Shown here: piece after piece, positions 1 through 8,926 of the stretch
Numbering within the stretch: the stretch's first letter is position 1
Layout: each line of letters opens with the position of its first letter
NCBI RefSeq assembly: GCF_024228675.1
Contig: NZ_CP100461.1
Location: forward strand, 3,221,398 to 3,285,397
Direction of reading: 5' to 3'
DNA length: 64,000 bases
Source: Salinigranum marinum
GTDB taxonomy: Archaea; Halobacteriota; Halobacteria; Halobacteriales; Haloferacaceae
Notes under the pieces: generated by a model
Databases searched by the model: none
Told to the model about the DNA's origin: nothing
Seen by the model: the letters and a program-made list of their open reading frames with translations, nothing else
Translations under genes and position numbers: made by a program

Positions 1-1605
1 GCCTGCTTGATGATCGCCGTCTTCATCGCCCTCACTCTGTTTTTCAGGCCGCAGGCCGAGGCCGCCTTCGGGGCGATACAGACGACCATCTCCACGACCG
101 CGGGCTGGTTCTACGTCCTCTCGGTGAACGTCTTCATCGTCGTCATCCTCTACTTCGCGTTCAGCAAGTACGGGAACATCCGCATCGGCGGCGTCCACGC
201 CGAGGAGGAGTTCAGCGACTTCTCGTGGATGGCCATGCTGTTCAGCGCCGGCATGGGGATCGGGCTCATGTTCTTCAGCGTGGCGGAGCCGGTCTTACAC
301 TTCGGCTCCGTGCCGCCGTTTTTCGGCGGCGTCGAGAGCGGCACGGCCGCGGCCAGCAGTGCCGCGATGGCGACCACCTTCTTCCACTGGGGGATCCACC
401 CCTGGGCGATCTACGCACTCGTCGGCCTCGGGTTGGCTTTCTTCTCGTTCAACCGCGGGCTGCCGCTGACCTTCCGGTCGATCTTCTGGCCGCTGCTCGG
501 CGAACGGATCTACGGGTGGCCGGGCCACGTCATCGACGTCCTCTCGGTCATGGCCACGCTGTTCGGCCTCTCGACCTCGCTGGGCATCGGCGTCCAGCAG
601 GTCAACGCCGGCTTCACCGTCCTGTCGAGTCAGTTCCTTCCGGTCACGATCCCGCAGGCCGTCTGGGTGCAGGTCGCACTGATCGGACTCATCACGGCCA
701 TCGCGACGCTGTCGGTCGCCGCCGGACTCGACGGCGGCGTCCGCCGTCTCAGCGAACTCAACCTCTATCTCATGCTCGGCGTGCTGGGCCTGATGCTGGC
801 CGTCGGCCCCACGCTGTATCTCCTCGGGACCTTCGTGTCGAGTCTCGGCACCTACATCGGCGTGCTCCCCGAACTGGCGTTCTGGACGGAGACCCCCGGC
901 GACGCCGGGTGGCAGAGCGGCTGGACGATCTTCTACTGGGGGTGGTGGATCTCGTGGTCGCCGTTCGTCGGCATGTTCATCGCCCGCATCTCGAAGGGTC
1001 GGACCGTCCGCGAGTTCGTGCTCGGCGTCCTCCTCCTGCCCTCACTCTTCTCGTTCTTCTGGATGTCCACCTTCGGGGGATCGGCGCTCTTCGTCGAACT
1101 GGAGACGGCCGGGACGCTGGTCGCAGCGGTCGACGCGGACGTGGCGACGGCGATGTTCGAACTGTTCTCCTTTTTCCCGCTGACGGTGTTGCTGTCGGTG
1201 CTCGGCGTCACGCTGGTGATCACGTTCTTCGTCACGTCCTCGGACTCCGGGTCGCTCGTGGTCGACCACCTGACCTCCGGCGGGAAACACGACGTCCCGG
1301 TCGTCCAGCGGGTCTTCTGGGCCGTGACCGAGGGTGCCGTCGCGGCCGTACTGTTGCTCGGTGGTGGACTGAGCGCGCTCCAGACCGCGTCGATCACCAC
1401 GGGGCTCCCCTTCGCGATCGTCCTGCTGTTGATGTGTTACACGGTCTACCTTGGGCTGAACACCGAGCACGAGATCCTAGAGTCCGACGAGTTCGCCGAG
1501 TGGATCGAACGCATCGAGGCGCAAGAGGTGGTCGTCGTCGCCGCGGACGACGACGCCGTGTCGGAGATTCAAGAGAGCGGGAGCTCGACGGTCGTCGACG
1601 ACTGA
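1..1605 (+). CDS. BCCT-family betaine/choline/carnitine transporter, 5' end outside window
   Basis: A secondary transporter for quaternary-ammonium osmolytes such as glycine betaine in the cytoplasmic membrane. The frame is open to base 1 and the first visible codons already lie in a hydrophobic segment, so the N-terminus is missing. Counting from the TTG at 7, the Gly-rich AGMGIGLMFF element lies at 81-90 and the family-defining tryptophan-rich segment WTIFYWGWWISWSP at about 306-319, followed by FVGMFIARISKGRTVREF. A TSSDSGS element near 415 fits the second sodium site. The C-terminal tail is cytoplasmic and acidic, usual for a haloarchaeon, where betaine uptake is part of salt adaptation. 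The exact substrate cannot be read. It converges on rfcS. Confidence 0.93.
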   Translation, partial: ACLMIAVFIALTLFFRPQAEAAFGAIQTTISTTAGWFYVLSVNVFIVVILYFAFSKYGNIRIGGVHAEEEFSDFSWMAMLFSAGMGIGLMFFSVAEPVLHFGSVPPFFGGVESGTAAASSAAMATTFFHWGIHPWAIYALVGLGLAFFSFNRGLPLTFRSIFWPLLGERIYGWPGHVIDVLSVMATLFGLSTSLGIGVQQVNAGFTVLSSQFLPVTIPQAVWVQVALIGLITAIATLSVAAGLDGGVRRLSELNLYLMLGVLGLMLAVGPTLYLLGTFVSSLGTYIGVLPELAFWTETPGDAGWQSGWTIFYWGWWISWSPFVGMFIARISKGRTVREFVLGVLLLPSLFSFFWMSTFGGSALFVELETAGTLVAAVDADVATAMFELFSFFPLTVLLSVLGVTLVITFFVTSSDSGSLVVDHLTSGGKHDVPVVQRVFWAVTEGAVAAVLLLGGGLSALQTASITTGLPFAIVLLLMCYTVYLGLNTEHEILESDEFAEWIERIEAQEVVVVAADDDAVSEIQESGSSTVVDD

Positions 1606-1717
1606 CCGCGAGGCCGTTTGGATGTGACGTGGACGGTGACGGATCGACACGGACCCGTGGCGCTCGCCGGGCGACCGTTCACGACGGGTCACCCCGCTTC
1701 GCCGTCGCGCGGCTCGA

Positions 1718-2701
1718 TCAGTCGTTGAGCGCGAGCGACGCGAGCAGCGCCTCTAGCTGGACCTGTTCGTTCGCCCCTTCGGCGATGCGGTAGTCGGCCT
1801 CGCCGATCCGGTCCATCAGCCGGGCGGCCTCTCTCTCCCCGAGGTCGAACTCCCACACCGACCGGTGGAGCTGGTCGATCACGTCGCCGCCGGCCATGCC
1901 GACGTCGTCGAGGAGCGTGGCGAGCCTCGCCCGCGCGGCGGGGAAGTCGCCGTCGACCGCGGCCTCGACCATCTCGCGGATCTCCTCGGGGCGCGCCGTC
2001 GAGGTGACGGTGTAGACGTTCTCCTCGTCGACCACCTCGCCCGTCGTGGCCGCGGCCTGCAGCGAGTTGATCGCGCGGCGCATGTCGCCGTCAGCGTAGT
2101 AGACGAGCGCGTCGACCCCGTCGTCGGTCGTCTCGATCCCCTCCGCCGCGGCGATGTCTTCGATCTGCTGGCGGACAGCGTGATCCGAAAGGGGGGCGAA
2201 CCGGAAGACGGCACACCGAGACTGGATCGGGTCGATGATCTTCGAGGAGTAGTTACACGAGAGGACGAACCGAGTGTTGTCGGAGAACTGCTCCATCGTG
2301 CGGCGGAGCGCGGACTGGGCATCGCTGGTGAGCGAGTCGGCCTCGTCGAGGAAGATGAGCCGGTAGTCGTACTTCCGGGTCATCTGCGAGCGCGCGAAGT
2401 TCTTGATCCGGTCGCGGACGACGTCGATCCCGCGCTCGTCCGAGGCGTTGAGTTCGAGGAAGTTGCCGCGCCAGTCGTCGCCGTACAGTTCGCGGGCGAT
2501 GGCGGTCGCCGAGGTCGTCTTGCCCACCCCGGCCGGCCCCGCGAAGAGGAGATGCGGGAGGTCGTCGCGGTCGACGTAGGACTGCAGGCGTCGGATCGTG
2601 TCCTCCTGCCCGTAGATGTCGCCGAGTGTCTGGGGTCGGTACTTCTCGATCCAGATCTCGCGGCCCGTCGACGACCCGGACCCCTGGGCGCTCTCGCTCA
2701 T
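1718..2701 (-). CDS. rfcS: Replication factor C small subunit
   Basis: ATPase of the clamp loader that opens PCNA rings and places them on primed DNA. The 327-aa protein has the usual family length. Walker A GPAGVGKT is at 55-62, Walker B with the DEAD box (LIFLDEAD) at about 115-122, and the arginine-finger SRC motif at 161-163, so all catalytic parts are present. The start is placed at the ATG giving MSESAQG; longer upstream reading would run through the promoter and the divergent samp2 gene. An AT-rich box (2726-2733, reverse strand) is 25-32 nt before the start, which fits a leaderless transcript. A second, degenerate RFC subunit (rfcC) is encoded at 52161-53168. Confidence 0.96.
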   Translation of the reverse strand: MSESAQGSGSSTGREIWIEKYRPQTLGDIYGQEDTIRRLQSYVDRDDLPHLLFAGPAGVGKTTSATAIARELYGDDWRGNFLELNASDERGIDVVRDRIKNFARSQMTRKYDYRLIFLDEADSLTSDAQSALRRTMEQFSDNTRFVLSCNYSSKIIDPIQSRCAVFRFAPLSDHAVRQQIEDIAAAEGIETTDDGVDALVYYADGDMRRAINSLQAAATTGEVVDEENVYTVTSTARPEEIREMVEAAVDGDFPAARARLATLLDDVGMAGGDVIDQLHRSVWEFDLGEREAARLMDRIGEADYRIAEGANEQVQLEALLASLALND

Positions 2702-2725
2702 GAGTGAGCGAGGGGCGCGTCGCCT

Positions 2726-2733
2726 CATAAACT
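2726..2733 (-). promoter_or_regulatory. TATA-like box of rfcS
   Basis: On the reverse strand it reads AGTTTATG, 25-32 nt before the rfcS start codon. The spacing fits a haloarchaeal promoter with transcription starting at or next to the ATG. Confidence 0.55.
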
Positions 2734-2788
2734 CCCCGAGACGGCCGGCGGTCGAAGCCGCTTTGCGGCCGCACACCCACGGACGGGT

Positions 2789-2995
2789 ATGTACGTCACC
2801 GTCGACGTCGTCGGCGAGGACTCCCGACGGGTCGAACTCGCCTCGGAGGCGACGTACGCCGACCTCGTCCGCGCGGTCGGCTACAGCGTCCACGAGGTGA
2901 CGGTCCTCGTCGACGGACGCCCCGTCCCCGAGGACCAACCCGTCGACCCCGACCGCGAGGACGTTCGGGTGCTCCGGCTGGTCAAGGGCGGGTGA
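2789..2995 (+). CDS. samp2: Ubiquitin-like small archaeal modifier protein, SAMP2 type
   Basis: A 68-aa beta-grasp protein ending in the diglycine motif (RLVKGG) that is needed for activation by the E1-like UbaA. The segment [15 protein letters not shown] and the C-terminal lysine just before GG match my memory of Haloferax SAMP2 closely. SAMP2 is known for lysine modification of other proteins and as sulfur carrier in tRNA thiolation. The gene is divergent from rfcS with an 87-bp shared intergenic region, an arrangement I also recall from Haloferax. A weak TTT-containing box about 27 nt upstream is compatible with leaderless transcription. Two hairpins follow the stop codon (3027-3066). Confidence 0.9.
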   Translation: MYVTVDVVGEDSRRVELASEATYADLVRAVGYSVHEVTVLVDGRPVPEDQPVDPDREDVRVLRLVKGG

Positions 2996-3304
2996 GCGGA
3001 GCCGCGCACACCGAGAACGGACGGCTCGGAGCGACTGCGTCGCTCCGGCGGTGTGGTCACACCGCCCCGGCGACCGCCCCCGCTCCGTGGTTCCCTCAGT
3101 GACCGTCGTCTCCTCACGATCCCTCAGTGACCGCTTCCGTTCCGTGACTCGCCCAGCCCGTCCGTGTGGTCTTGGCGCCTCCGGCTTCCCCGACGCGGAC
3201 CACGCTGACGCCGATCAGGTCGCCGCGTACCCGACACGACTGCCCGGGAGATGAGAAAAGAAACAGACGAAAAGGACAATACCGGCGGGCCACGTCGGGC
3301 CGGT
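2996..3304. other. Intergenic region with two hairpins and a 14-bp direct repeat
   Basis: About 310 bp without a convincing gene. It holds two adjacent GC-rich hairpins (3027-3066) and a 14-bp direct repeat, TCCCTCAGTGACCG, at 3092-3105 and 3120-3133. The in-frame extension of the CBS gene to 3251 reads into lysine/aspartate-rich, non-conserved sequence and is not counted as coding. Confidence 0.6.
3027..3066. repeat. Two adjacent inverted repeats downstream of samp2
   Basis: The first has 9-bp arms CGGAGCGAC/GTCGCTCCG around a 3-nt loop (3027-3047). The second has 9-bp arms GGCGGTGTG/CACACCGCC around 2 nt (3047-3066). They share one base. They begin about 30 nt after the samp2 stop, so a role in 3'-end formation or transcript stability is possible but is inference. 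No U-tract follows. Confidence 0.6.
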
Positions 3305-3682
3305 ATGAACCGCGACAGCCGCACGCCCGTCGCCGATGTCATGTCGACCCCGCTGGAGACCATCTCGCCGTCGGCGACGGTCGCCGACGCCGCCCGGACG
3401 ATGCGCGACCACGACATCAGCGCGCTCGTCGTCACGACGAGTCCGCCGTCGATCGTCACCAGCACCGACGTCTTAGACGCCGTCGCAGACGGCCGAGCGC
3501 CCGCCGACACGCGCGTCGACGAGGTGATGACCGCCTCGGTCGAGTCCGTCCCGCCGGACCTGCTCATCGAGGAAGTCGCCGCGATGATGACCAGCCTCGG
3601 CATCAAACACCTCCCGGTCGTCGAGGGCGACGACTACGTCGGGATGGTCTCGTCGACCGACGTTACCGCCCAACTCGCCTGA
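3305..3682 (+). CDS. CBS-domain pair protein
   Basis: A small soluble protein of 125 aa made of two CBS motifs and nothing else. The first covers about residues 8-60 (VADVMSTPLETISPSATVADAARTM...), the second about 70-125 (VDEVMTASVESVPPDLLIEEVA...KHLPVVEGD). Such Bateman modules bind adenosine nucleotides or SAM and usually regulate a partner; no partner is encoded next to it. The start is set at MNRDSRTP because the preceding 18 codons of open frame are low-complexity and precede no recognisable domain. Confidence 0.85.
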   Translation: MNRDSRTPVADVMSTPLETISPSATVADAARTMRDHDISALVVTTSPPSIVTSTDVLDAVADGRAPADTRVDEVMTASVESVPPDLLIEEVAAMMTSLGIKHLPVVEGDDYVGMVSSTDVTAQLA

Positions 3683-3695
3683 GCGGCCCCTCCCG

Positions 3696-4871
3696 CTACG
3701 CCGACCCGCGTGTCGGCTGGACGGAGACGGAGACGCCGTCGTCGCTCACGGCGACCGTGATGGGACCGTTCGGCGCACACCAGACCCAGTTGTACCGCTC
3801 CGTCGTCCCGTCCGTCTCGACCACGAACCGGAACGGGCCGGCGGGGTCGACGGCCGCCGGGACCGTCTCGACCGCGTTCGCGTCGACGTCGAACGTCCCC
3901 TCGAACAGCGTCTCCGCGCCGGTCGACACCCGGACGGTGACCGTCCGCGGCGCGTCGGTCTCGTTGCGCACGTGGACGTCGTGGTCGGCGTAGCCACACC
4001 GGAACGACGGCCCGTCGGTCAGCGAGGCGTACAGCGTGTTCCGGACGCTCGGCTGCCAGTCGTAGATGGCCTCGCCCTCTGCCGTCCGGAGCACGACGTT
4101 GTACCGGCGGCTGGCGGGGAACACGGGGACGACCAGCCGGACGTCGGCCGGCAGGTGGTACCCCGACGCGAACCGGAGTCGTCCCTGGTTCCAGACGTGG
4201 AGCCTCGCCCGACTCCGCCCCCCGGTGTCGTTGTCGACCGCGAGGGCGGGGGTCGCACCCAGCGCGTCGCTTACCGCGAGATCCGGGGGAATCTCGTACG
4301 CGACGGTCCGCTCGCCGCCGGCCGTCGCGAACGGACAGTCGGGACCACAGAGCACCGGGCGGCTGAACGAGACGTCGGGCGTCAGATCGACCCAGAGGTC
4401 GCCGAACGCCCGCCCGAGCTCCCAGTCGTAGCGCCGTCGCGCGCCGTCGGCCGGCTCGACGAGCACGCCGTACCGCCCCTCGGTGGCGATCAGGCCGCGG
4501 AACGACACCGTCTCGCCCGACGGCACGGCGACGCTGTCGACGAGTATCTCCGTTCCGTCGCCGCCCGCTCCGGCGGTCACGACGGCGGTCAAGAACTGAT
4601 CCGTGGAACCGAGGTTGCGGACGTGCAGGCCGCGCGGTCGGTCGAGGGGAGGTCCGTCCGAGGCCCGGTACGGCCCCGGGGACGACGTCCGTGGCGACCC
4701 GCTCGCTTCCGCTCTGTCTGTCCCGCTCGACCCTGTCCCCCTGGCGGACCCGCCCCTTCCCGACGGGGACGCCGTCGAGTCGGCGTCCCCGCCGGACAGC
4801 GCGTTACACCCGGCGAGCGCACTCGTGCCGGTGGTGCCGACCAGCGCACGGAGGACCGAGCGACGACGCAT
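3696..4871 (-). CDS. Tat-exported lipoprotein of unknown function
   Basis: A 391-aa secreted protein. The N-terminus MRRRSVLRALVGTTG...LAGC combines a twin-arginine motif with a lipobox, the usual haloarchaeal signal for Tat export followed by lipid anchoring at Cys. The next 50 residues are a Ser/Gly/Asp/Thr-rich linker typical of haloarchaeal lipoproteins. The mature part is beta-rich, with repeated short segments ending in Y-[ND]-W (RRYDWEL, IYDWQPS, RYNWVW), suggesting three related beta-sandwich-like units. No enzyme motif was recognised. The ATG chosen places the twin arginine right at the start; the longer open frame upstream lacks a signal peptide at its N-terminus. Confidence 0.8.
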   Translation of the reverse strand: MRRRSVLRALVGTTGTSALAGCNALSGGDADSTASPSGRGGSARGTGSSGTDRAEASGSPRTSSPGPYRASDGPPLDRPRGLHVRNLGSTDQFLTAVVTAGAGGDGTEILVDSVAVPSGETVSFRGLIATEGRYGVLVEPADGARRRYDWELGRAFGDLWVDLTPDVSFSRPVLCGPDCPFATAGGERTVAYEIPPDLAVSDALGATPALAVDNDTGGRSRARLHVWNQGRLRFASGYHLPADVRLVVPVFPASRRYNVVLRTAEGEAIYDWQPSVRNTLYASLTDGPSFRCGYADHDVHVRNETDAPRTVTVRVSTGAETLFEGTFDVDANAVETVPAAVDPAGPFRFVVETDGTTERYNWVWCAPNGPITVAVSDDGVSVSVQPTRGSA

Positions 4872-5008
4872 CGTGTTCGTCCCGATGTTCGAGTCGACCG
4901 GGATGTAGGTATCGGCGCATGCGAACGGATGGCTCGGTCGCGCTCGGGACGACACCGTTTCTCGTCGAACGAACCCGTTTTGTCTCCGGCGTCCGAGAGA
5001 CGATACGT

Positions 5009-6025
5009 ATGTCCGACACCATGCGGGCGGCCGTCGTACCCGAACCGGGTGGCGAGTTCGAGGTCGTCGAGCGGGAGATCCCCGACCCGGGCCCCAACGA
5101 GGTCCGCGTCGCGGTCGACGCCTGCGGCATCTGTCACAGCGACGCGTTCGTCAAGACGGGCGGCTACCCCGGCGTCGAGTACCCACGGGTCCCGGGTCAC
5201 GAGATCGCCGGCACCGTCGACGCCGTCGGCGCGGACGTCACCGCGTGGGCCGAGGGTGACCGCGTCGGCGCGGGGTGGCACGGCGGGCACTGTTTCACCT
5301 GCGACCCCTGTCGTCGCGGGGACTTCCTCCAGTGTGAGGAGGCCGCGGTGACGGGTATCTCCTTCGACGGCGGCTACGCGGAGTACGCCACGGTTCCCGC
5401 CGAGGCACTGGCGGCGATGCCCGAGTCGCTCGCGCCCGTCGACGCCGCGCCCCTGCTCTGTGCGGGCGTCACGACGTTCAACGCCCTGCGGAACAGCGGG
5501 GCTCGCCCCGGCGACCTCGTCGCCGTCCAGGGTATCGGCGGCCTCGGCCACCTCGGCGTCCAGTACGCCCACGAGGCGGGGTTCGAGACGGTCGCCCTGT
5601 CCCGCAGTTCCGACAAACGCGACCTCGCGGCCGACCTCGGGGCGGACCACTTCGTCGACGCCTCCGATGAGGACCCCGCCGAGGCGCTCCAGTCGCTCGG
5701 CGGCGCGCGCGTCGTCCTCTGTACCGCGCCGTCGGCGGCCGCCATCGAGTCGGTCGTTGGCGGCCTCGGCGTCGACGGCGAAGCCGTGGTCGTCGGCGTC
5801 CCGGGCGAGGAAGTCGGCGTCGACGTCCAGCACCTCATCGGGACGCGCGGGGCCGTCACGGGGTGGCCGTCGGGCCACGCCCGCGACTCCCAGGACACCC
5901 TGGAGTTCAGCGCCCTCCGCGACGTCACCCCCGAGGTCGAGACGTTCCCGCTCGACGACGTCGCCGTCGCCTACGAGCGCATGATGAACAACGAGGCGCG
6001 GTTCCGTGCGGTCTTAAAGCCGTAA
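5009..6025 (+). CDS. Zinc-dependent alcohol dehydrogenase (MDR superfamily)
   Basis: A 338-aa NAD(P)-dependent dehydrogenase. The GroES-like domain carries the catalytic-zinc residues C42 (GICHSD) and H64/E65 (GHE), and four cysteines for the structural zinc at 95, 98, 101 and 109 (HCFTCDPC..GDFLQC). The Rossmann domain has the dinucleotide motif GIGGLGHLG near 173-181. The third catalytic ligand probably corresponds to the Cys in LLCAGVT. The closest general class is the AdhA/AdhP-like alcohol dehydrogenases; the substrate cannot be derived. The ATG chosen starts directly before MRAAVV, the usual family start, and lies about 50 nt after the end of the lipoprotein promoter region. Confidence 0.9.
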   Translation: MSDTMRAAVVPEPGGEFEVVEREIPDPGPNEVRVAVDACGICHSDAFVKTGGYPGVEYPRVPGHEIAGTVDAVGADVTAWAEGDRVGAGWHGGHCFTCDPCRRGDFLQCEEAAVTGISFDGGYAEYATVPAEALAAMPESLAPVDAAPLLCAGVTTFNALRNSGARPGDLVAVQGIGGLGHLGVQYAHEAGFETVALSRSSDKRDLAADLGADHFVDASDEDPAEALQSLGGARVVLCTAPSAAAIESVVGGLGVDGEAVVVGVPGEEVGVDVQHLIGTRGAVTGWPSGHARDSQDTLEFSALRDVTPEVETFPLDDVAVAYERMMNNEARFRAVLKP

Positions 6026-6089
6026 CCCGCGACGACGCCGCGCCGCCGCGCACAACGGGTATATCCGTCGCCCGGTCGAACGCGCAGGC

Positions 6090-6749
6090 GTGACCGACGA
6101 CGCGAACGGCGACGGGGGCGGTGGCGTCTACGACTGGTGGAGTCGCCATCCCCGGCTGCTGCGTGCGTTCTACGACGCCGTCTTCCTCGGCAGGGAGGCG
6201 CGACTCCGCCGGCAGGCCGCCGACGCGCTCTCGCTGTCGCCCGACGATCGGGTCCTCGAACTCGGGTCGGGAACGGGCAACGGCCTCGGTCCGCTCCGCG
6301 AGCGCGTCGGCCCCGATGGCCTCGTGGTCGGTGTCGACGCCAGCACGGGCATGACGCGGCGGGCGACCGGTCGCGTCCGGGAGACGGGGTGGGAGAACGT
6401 CCACGTCGTCCGCGGGGACGTGACCCGGCTTCCGACCGTCGACGAGGGGTTCGACGCGGTGTACGCCGCGATGTCGCTCACCGCGACGGCCGATCCCGTG
6501 GCCGCGGTCGACGCGGCCCACGACGCGCTCCGCCCGGGCGGCCGACTCGCCGTGCTCGACGCCCGGCCGTTCCAGCACTGGCCGCTTCGTCTCCTGAATC
6601 TCGCCCTCGTGCCGCTATTCAGGGCGACGACGGACTGGGTCCCCGACGCGGACGTTCCGGCGGCGATCGAACGCCGGTTCGAGGACGTGACCGTGACGAA
6701 CTACACCGACGGGACGCTGTTCGTCGCCGCGGGGCGGAGGCCAGCGTGA
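6090..6749 (+). CDS. Class I SAM-dependent methyltransferase
   Basis: A 219-aa soluble methyltransferase with GTG start. Motif I is VLELGSGTGNGLG (about residues 54-66), motif II ends in VVGVDAS, and motif IV appears as DAVYAAMSLTATADP. The arrangement resembles the UbiE/phosphatidylethanolamine N-methyltransferase-like group, but the substrate is not determinable. The stop codon overlaps the GTG of the following acetyltransferase (GTGA), so the two are likely translated from one mRNA. Confidence 0.82.
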   Translation: MTDDANGDGGGGVYDWWSRHPRLLRAFYDAVFLGREARLRRQAADALSLSPDDRVLELGSGTGNGLGPLRERVGPDGLVVGVDASTGMTRRATGRVRETGWENVHVVRGDVTRLPTVDEGFDAVYAAMSLTATADPVAAVDAAHDALRPGGRLAVLDARPFQHWPLRLLNLALVPLFRATTDWVPDADVPAAIERRFEDVTVTNYTDGTLFVAAGRRPA

Positions 6750-7126
6750 CCGATCCCGACACGGTGACGGTCCGCCCCGGCCGCGAGAGCGACCTGCTCG
6801 CCGTCCTCCGGGTGCTCGAAGGGGCCATGCTCGAGGTCGGGGCGACGCAGGTCCGCACCCGGACGGAGGCGGGGGCGGTGCTCGTCGCGGAGATCGACGG
6901 GCGGGTGGTGGGGGCGCTCGTCCGCGACGGCGACCACGTCGAGGCGCTCGCGGTCCATCCGGACCGGCGCGGGTCGGGCGTCGGACGGGTGCTCGTCGAG
7001 CGTGCGCTGGCCGACACCGGGCGACTCACCGCCGCGTTCCGCGCCGAGGTCCGGCCGTTCTACGAGTCGCTCGGCTTCGAGATCGAAGCACGCGACGGAC
7101 GGCTCTGGGGCGAACGGCTCCGCTGA
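6746..7126 (+). CDS. GNAT-family N-acetyltransferase
   Basis: A compact 126-aa acetyltransferase. The acetyl-CoA loop is visible as LAVHPDRRGSGVGRVLVERAL, followed by a short C-terminal half with FYESLGFE, the usual beta6/alpha4 signature. The GTG start overlaps the stop of the preceding methyltransferase by four bases, so translational coupling is likely. A GTG start in the same frame at the very beginning of the domain (VTDPDTVTVRPG) is the only start that does not add shadow sequence from the methyltransferase frame. Substrate unknown. Confidence 0.82.
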   Translation: MTDPDTVTVRPGRESDLLAVLRVLEGAMLEVGATQVRTRTEAGAVLVAEIDGRVVGALVRDGDHVEALAVHPDRRGSGVGRVLVERALADTGRLTAAFRAEVRPFYESLGFEIEARDGRLWGERLR

Positions 7127-7213
7127 CCTGCCGCGTGCGGCTACCGACGGCGGAGCCGAGGCCGAAGCCGGGGCCGGCGGAGACGATATCCGTGAGCCCG
7201 CCCCGCGACCGCG

Positions 7214-8731
7214 TTACTCGTCTACCTCTTCGTACATCCAGAGGTGGCCCTCTCCGCCGGGCAGACTGATCGACTCGTGGCTCCGCGCGAGGGTTCCCCC
7301 GTCCCGAAGCGCCCACTCTTCGTCGTGCACCGTCTCGTCGGTCGCCACCACCTCGTTGGTCCGTCGGACGAACCCCTCGGGGTCGACGAACGTCCCGCTG
7401 ACCTCCTCTGCCATCCGTTCGCAGTCCGCGCCGACGACCTCCTCGGGCGTCCCGGGGAGATCGAACAGCTCGAACAGCCGGCCGTTGACCGCCAGGACGC
7501 TCCGGGACTCGTCTTCGGCGAGGATGCCGACGGGGAGCGTCTCGAACAGCGTCGACAACAGCGTGTTCGTCCGCTCGAGTTCGGTCTCCCGCACCACGCG
7601 CTCGGAGACGTCCCGGCTGATCACGACGAACCGATCCTCGCCGTCGAGGTTGAGCCGCCTGACGTGGATCTCGACCGGGAACGTCGAGCCGTCACGGCGG
7701 TGGTAGACGCCCCCCAGCCGGTGTCTGTCGCCGACGTCCATCTCGTTCCACAGCCGCTTTGCCTCCGCCGGGTCCATCGACCGGTCCAGCTCCCACACGC
7801 TCATCTCCGCGAGCTCCGCCTGGCTGTAGCCGGTGGCCGTCGCGAGCCGCGAGTTCGGGTCGATGATCCGTCCCTCGGCGTCGTGAACGTTGATCATGTC
7901 GGGCGAGTTCTCGAACAGCGCCTCGAGGCGGGCCGTGGTCCGTTCGAGACGCTCCTTTCGCCGCTCGCGCTCGGTGACGTCCTGGAACTGCGAGAAGACG
8001 GCGACGACCTCCCCGTCGTCGTCGGTCACGATCCGGTTGTGCCACTCGCAGACGATGTGCGACCCGTCCTTCCGCACGTTCTCGTCGATGCTGTGGTAGC
8101 CGCCCTCGGCCGCCGCCAGGGCGGACGTGACCTCGTCGACGTTCTCGTAACTGGTGTCGGAGACGATCTCCTCCCACGTCTCTCCCCGCAACTCCGCTTC
8201 GGTGTACCCCAGGATCTCCTCGCCGGCGTCGTTCAGTCCGACGATCTCGAACTCGTCGTCGTACTCCAACACGCCGAGCGGCGACTGCTCGATGAACAGC
8301 GACAGCCGTTTCTGGCTCTCTTCGAGTTCACGCTGGGAGCGGTACTGCTTGACCGCGTTCTTGATGCGGTTCGCGAGCACGGCGTACTGTCCGGTCCCGC
8401 GTTCCTTCTGGAGGTACTCGGTGACGCCGGCGGTGATGGCGTCGCCCGCGATCTCCTCCGACCCTTTCCCGGTGTAGAGGACGAACGGGAGCTCCGGATG
8501 TCGCTCGCGGACGGCTTCGAGCAACTCGATCCCGTTCCGCCCGGGCATGTCGTAGTCGCTTACGAGACAGTCGACGCAATCGACGAGCCGGTCGACGTCC
8601 GCCAGCGGGTCTGTCGTCGTCTCGACGTCAAAACAGTCGTTTTCGCGTTCGAGGTAGATCGCGGCCAGGTCTGCGAGCTCGGGGTCGTCGTCGACGTGGA
8701 GGACACGGATCCGATCTAACGTCACGCCCAT
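7214..8731 (-). CDS. Response-regulator receiver protein with three PAS domains
   Basis: A 505-aa cytoplasmic signalling protein. Residues 1-125 form a receiver domain: acidic pocket DDD at 14-16, phosphoacceptor Asp59 in VSDYDMPG, conserved Thr in LYTGKG and Lys109. Three PAS domains follow at about 142-258, 266-380 and 390-500, each ending with a PAC-like segment (FQDVTERE, ISRDVSER and the C-terminus). No HisKA or HATPase domain is present, and the stop comes directly after the third PAS, so it either lacks an output domain or signals through protein contact. Haloarchaea have many receiver-PAS proteins. An AT-rich box at 8768-8776 on this strand may be its promoter, leaving a short leader. 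Confidence 0.88.
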   Translation of the reverse strand: MGVTLDRIRVLHVDDDPELADLAAIYLERENDCFDVETTTDPLADVDRLVDCVDCLVSDYDMPGRNGIELLEAVRERHPELPFVLYTGKGSEEIAGDAITAGVTEYLQKERGTGQYAVLANRIKNAVKQYRSQRELEESQKRLSLFIEQSPLGVLEYDDEFEIVGLNDAGEEILGYTEAELRGETWEEIVSDTSYENVDEVTSALAAAEGGYHSIDENVRKDGSHIVCEWHNRIVTDDDGEVVAVFSQFQDVTERERRKERLERTTARLEALFENSPDMINVHDAEGRIIDPNSRLATATGYSQAELAEMSVWELDRSMDPAEAKRLWNEMDVGDRHRLGGVYHRRDGSTFPVEIHVRRLNLDGEDRFVVISRDVSERVVRETELERTNTLLSTLFETLPVGILAEDESRSVLAVNGRLFELFDLPGTPEEVVGADCERMAEEVSGTFVDPEGFVRRTNEVVATDETVHDEEWALRDGGTLARSHESISLPGGEGHLWMYEEVDE

Positions 8732-8926
8732 GATGTAGCTGACTCTCTATCTGTAGGGCAAGGTGAGTAATAAATCAATGAGACAGTCTCGCTCGGAGTA
8801 CCGAGCCGGATCGCAGTCCACGCCCGCGGCACCCGACCGCGGGGTCGACCGCGACCCCGTCCCGTGCCCGCTCCGCCATCGGCACGACCCGGGGCGGACG
8901 GCGGCGTCCGGTGATCCCGTACCGCC

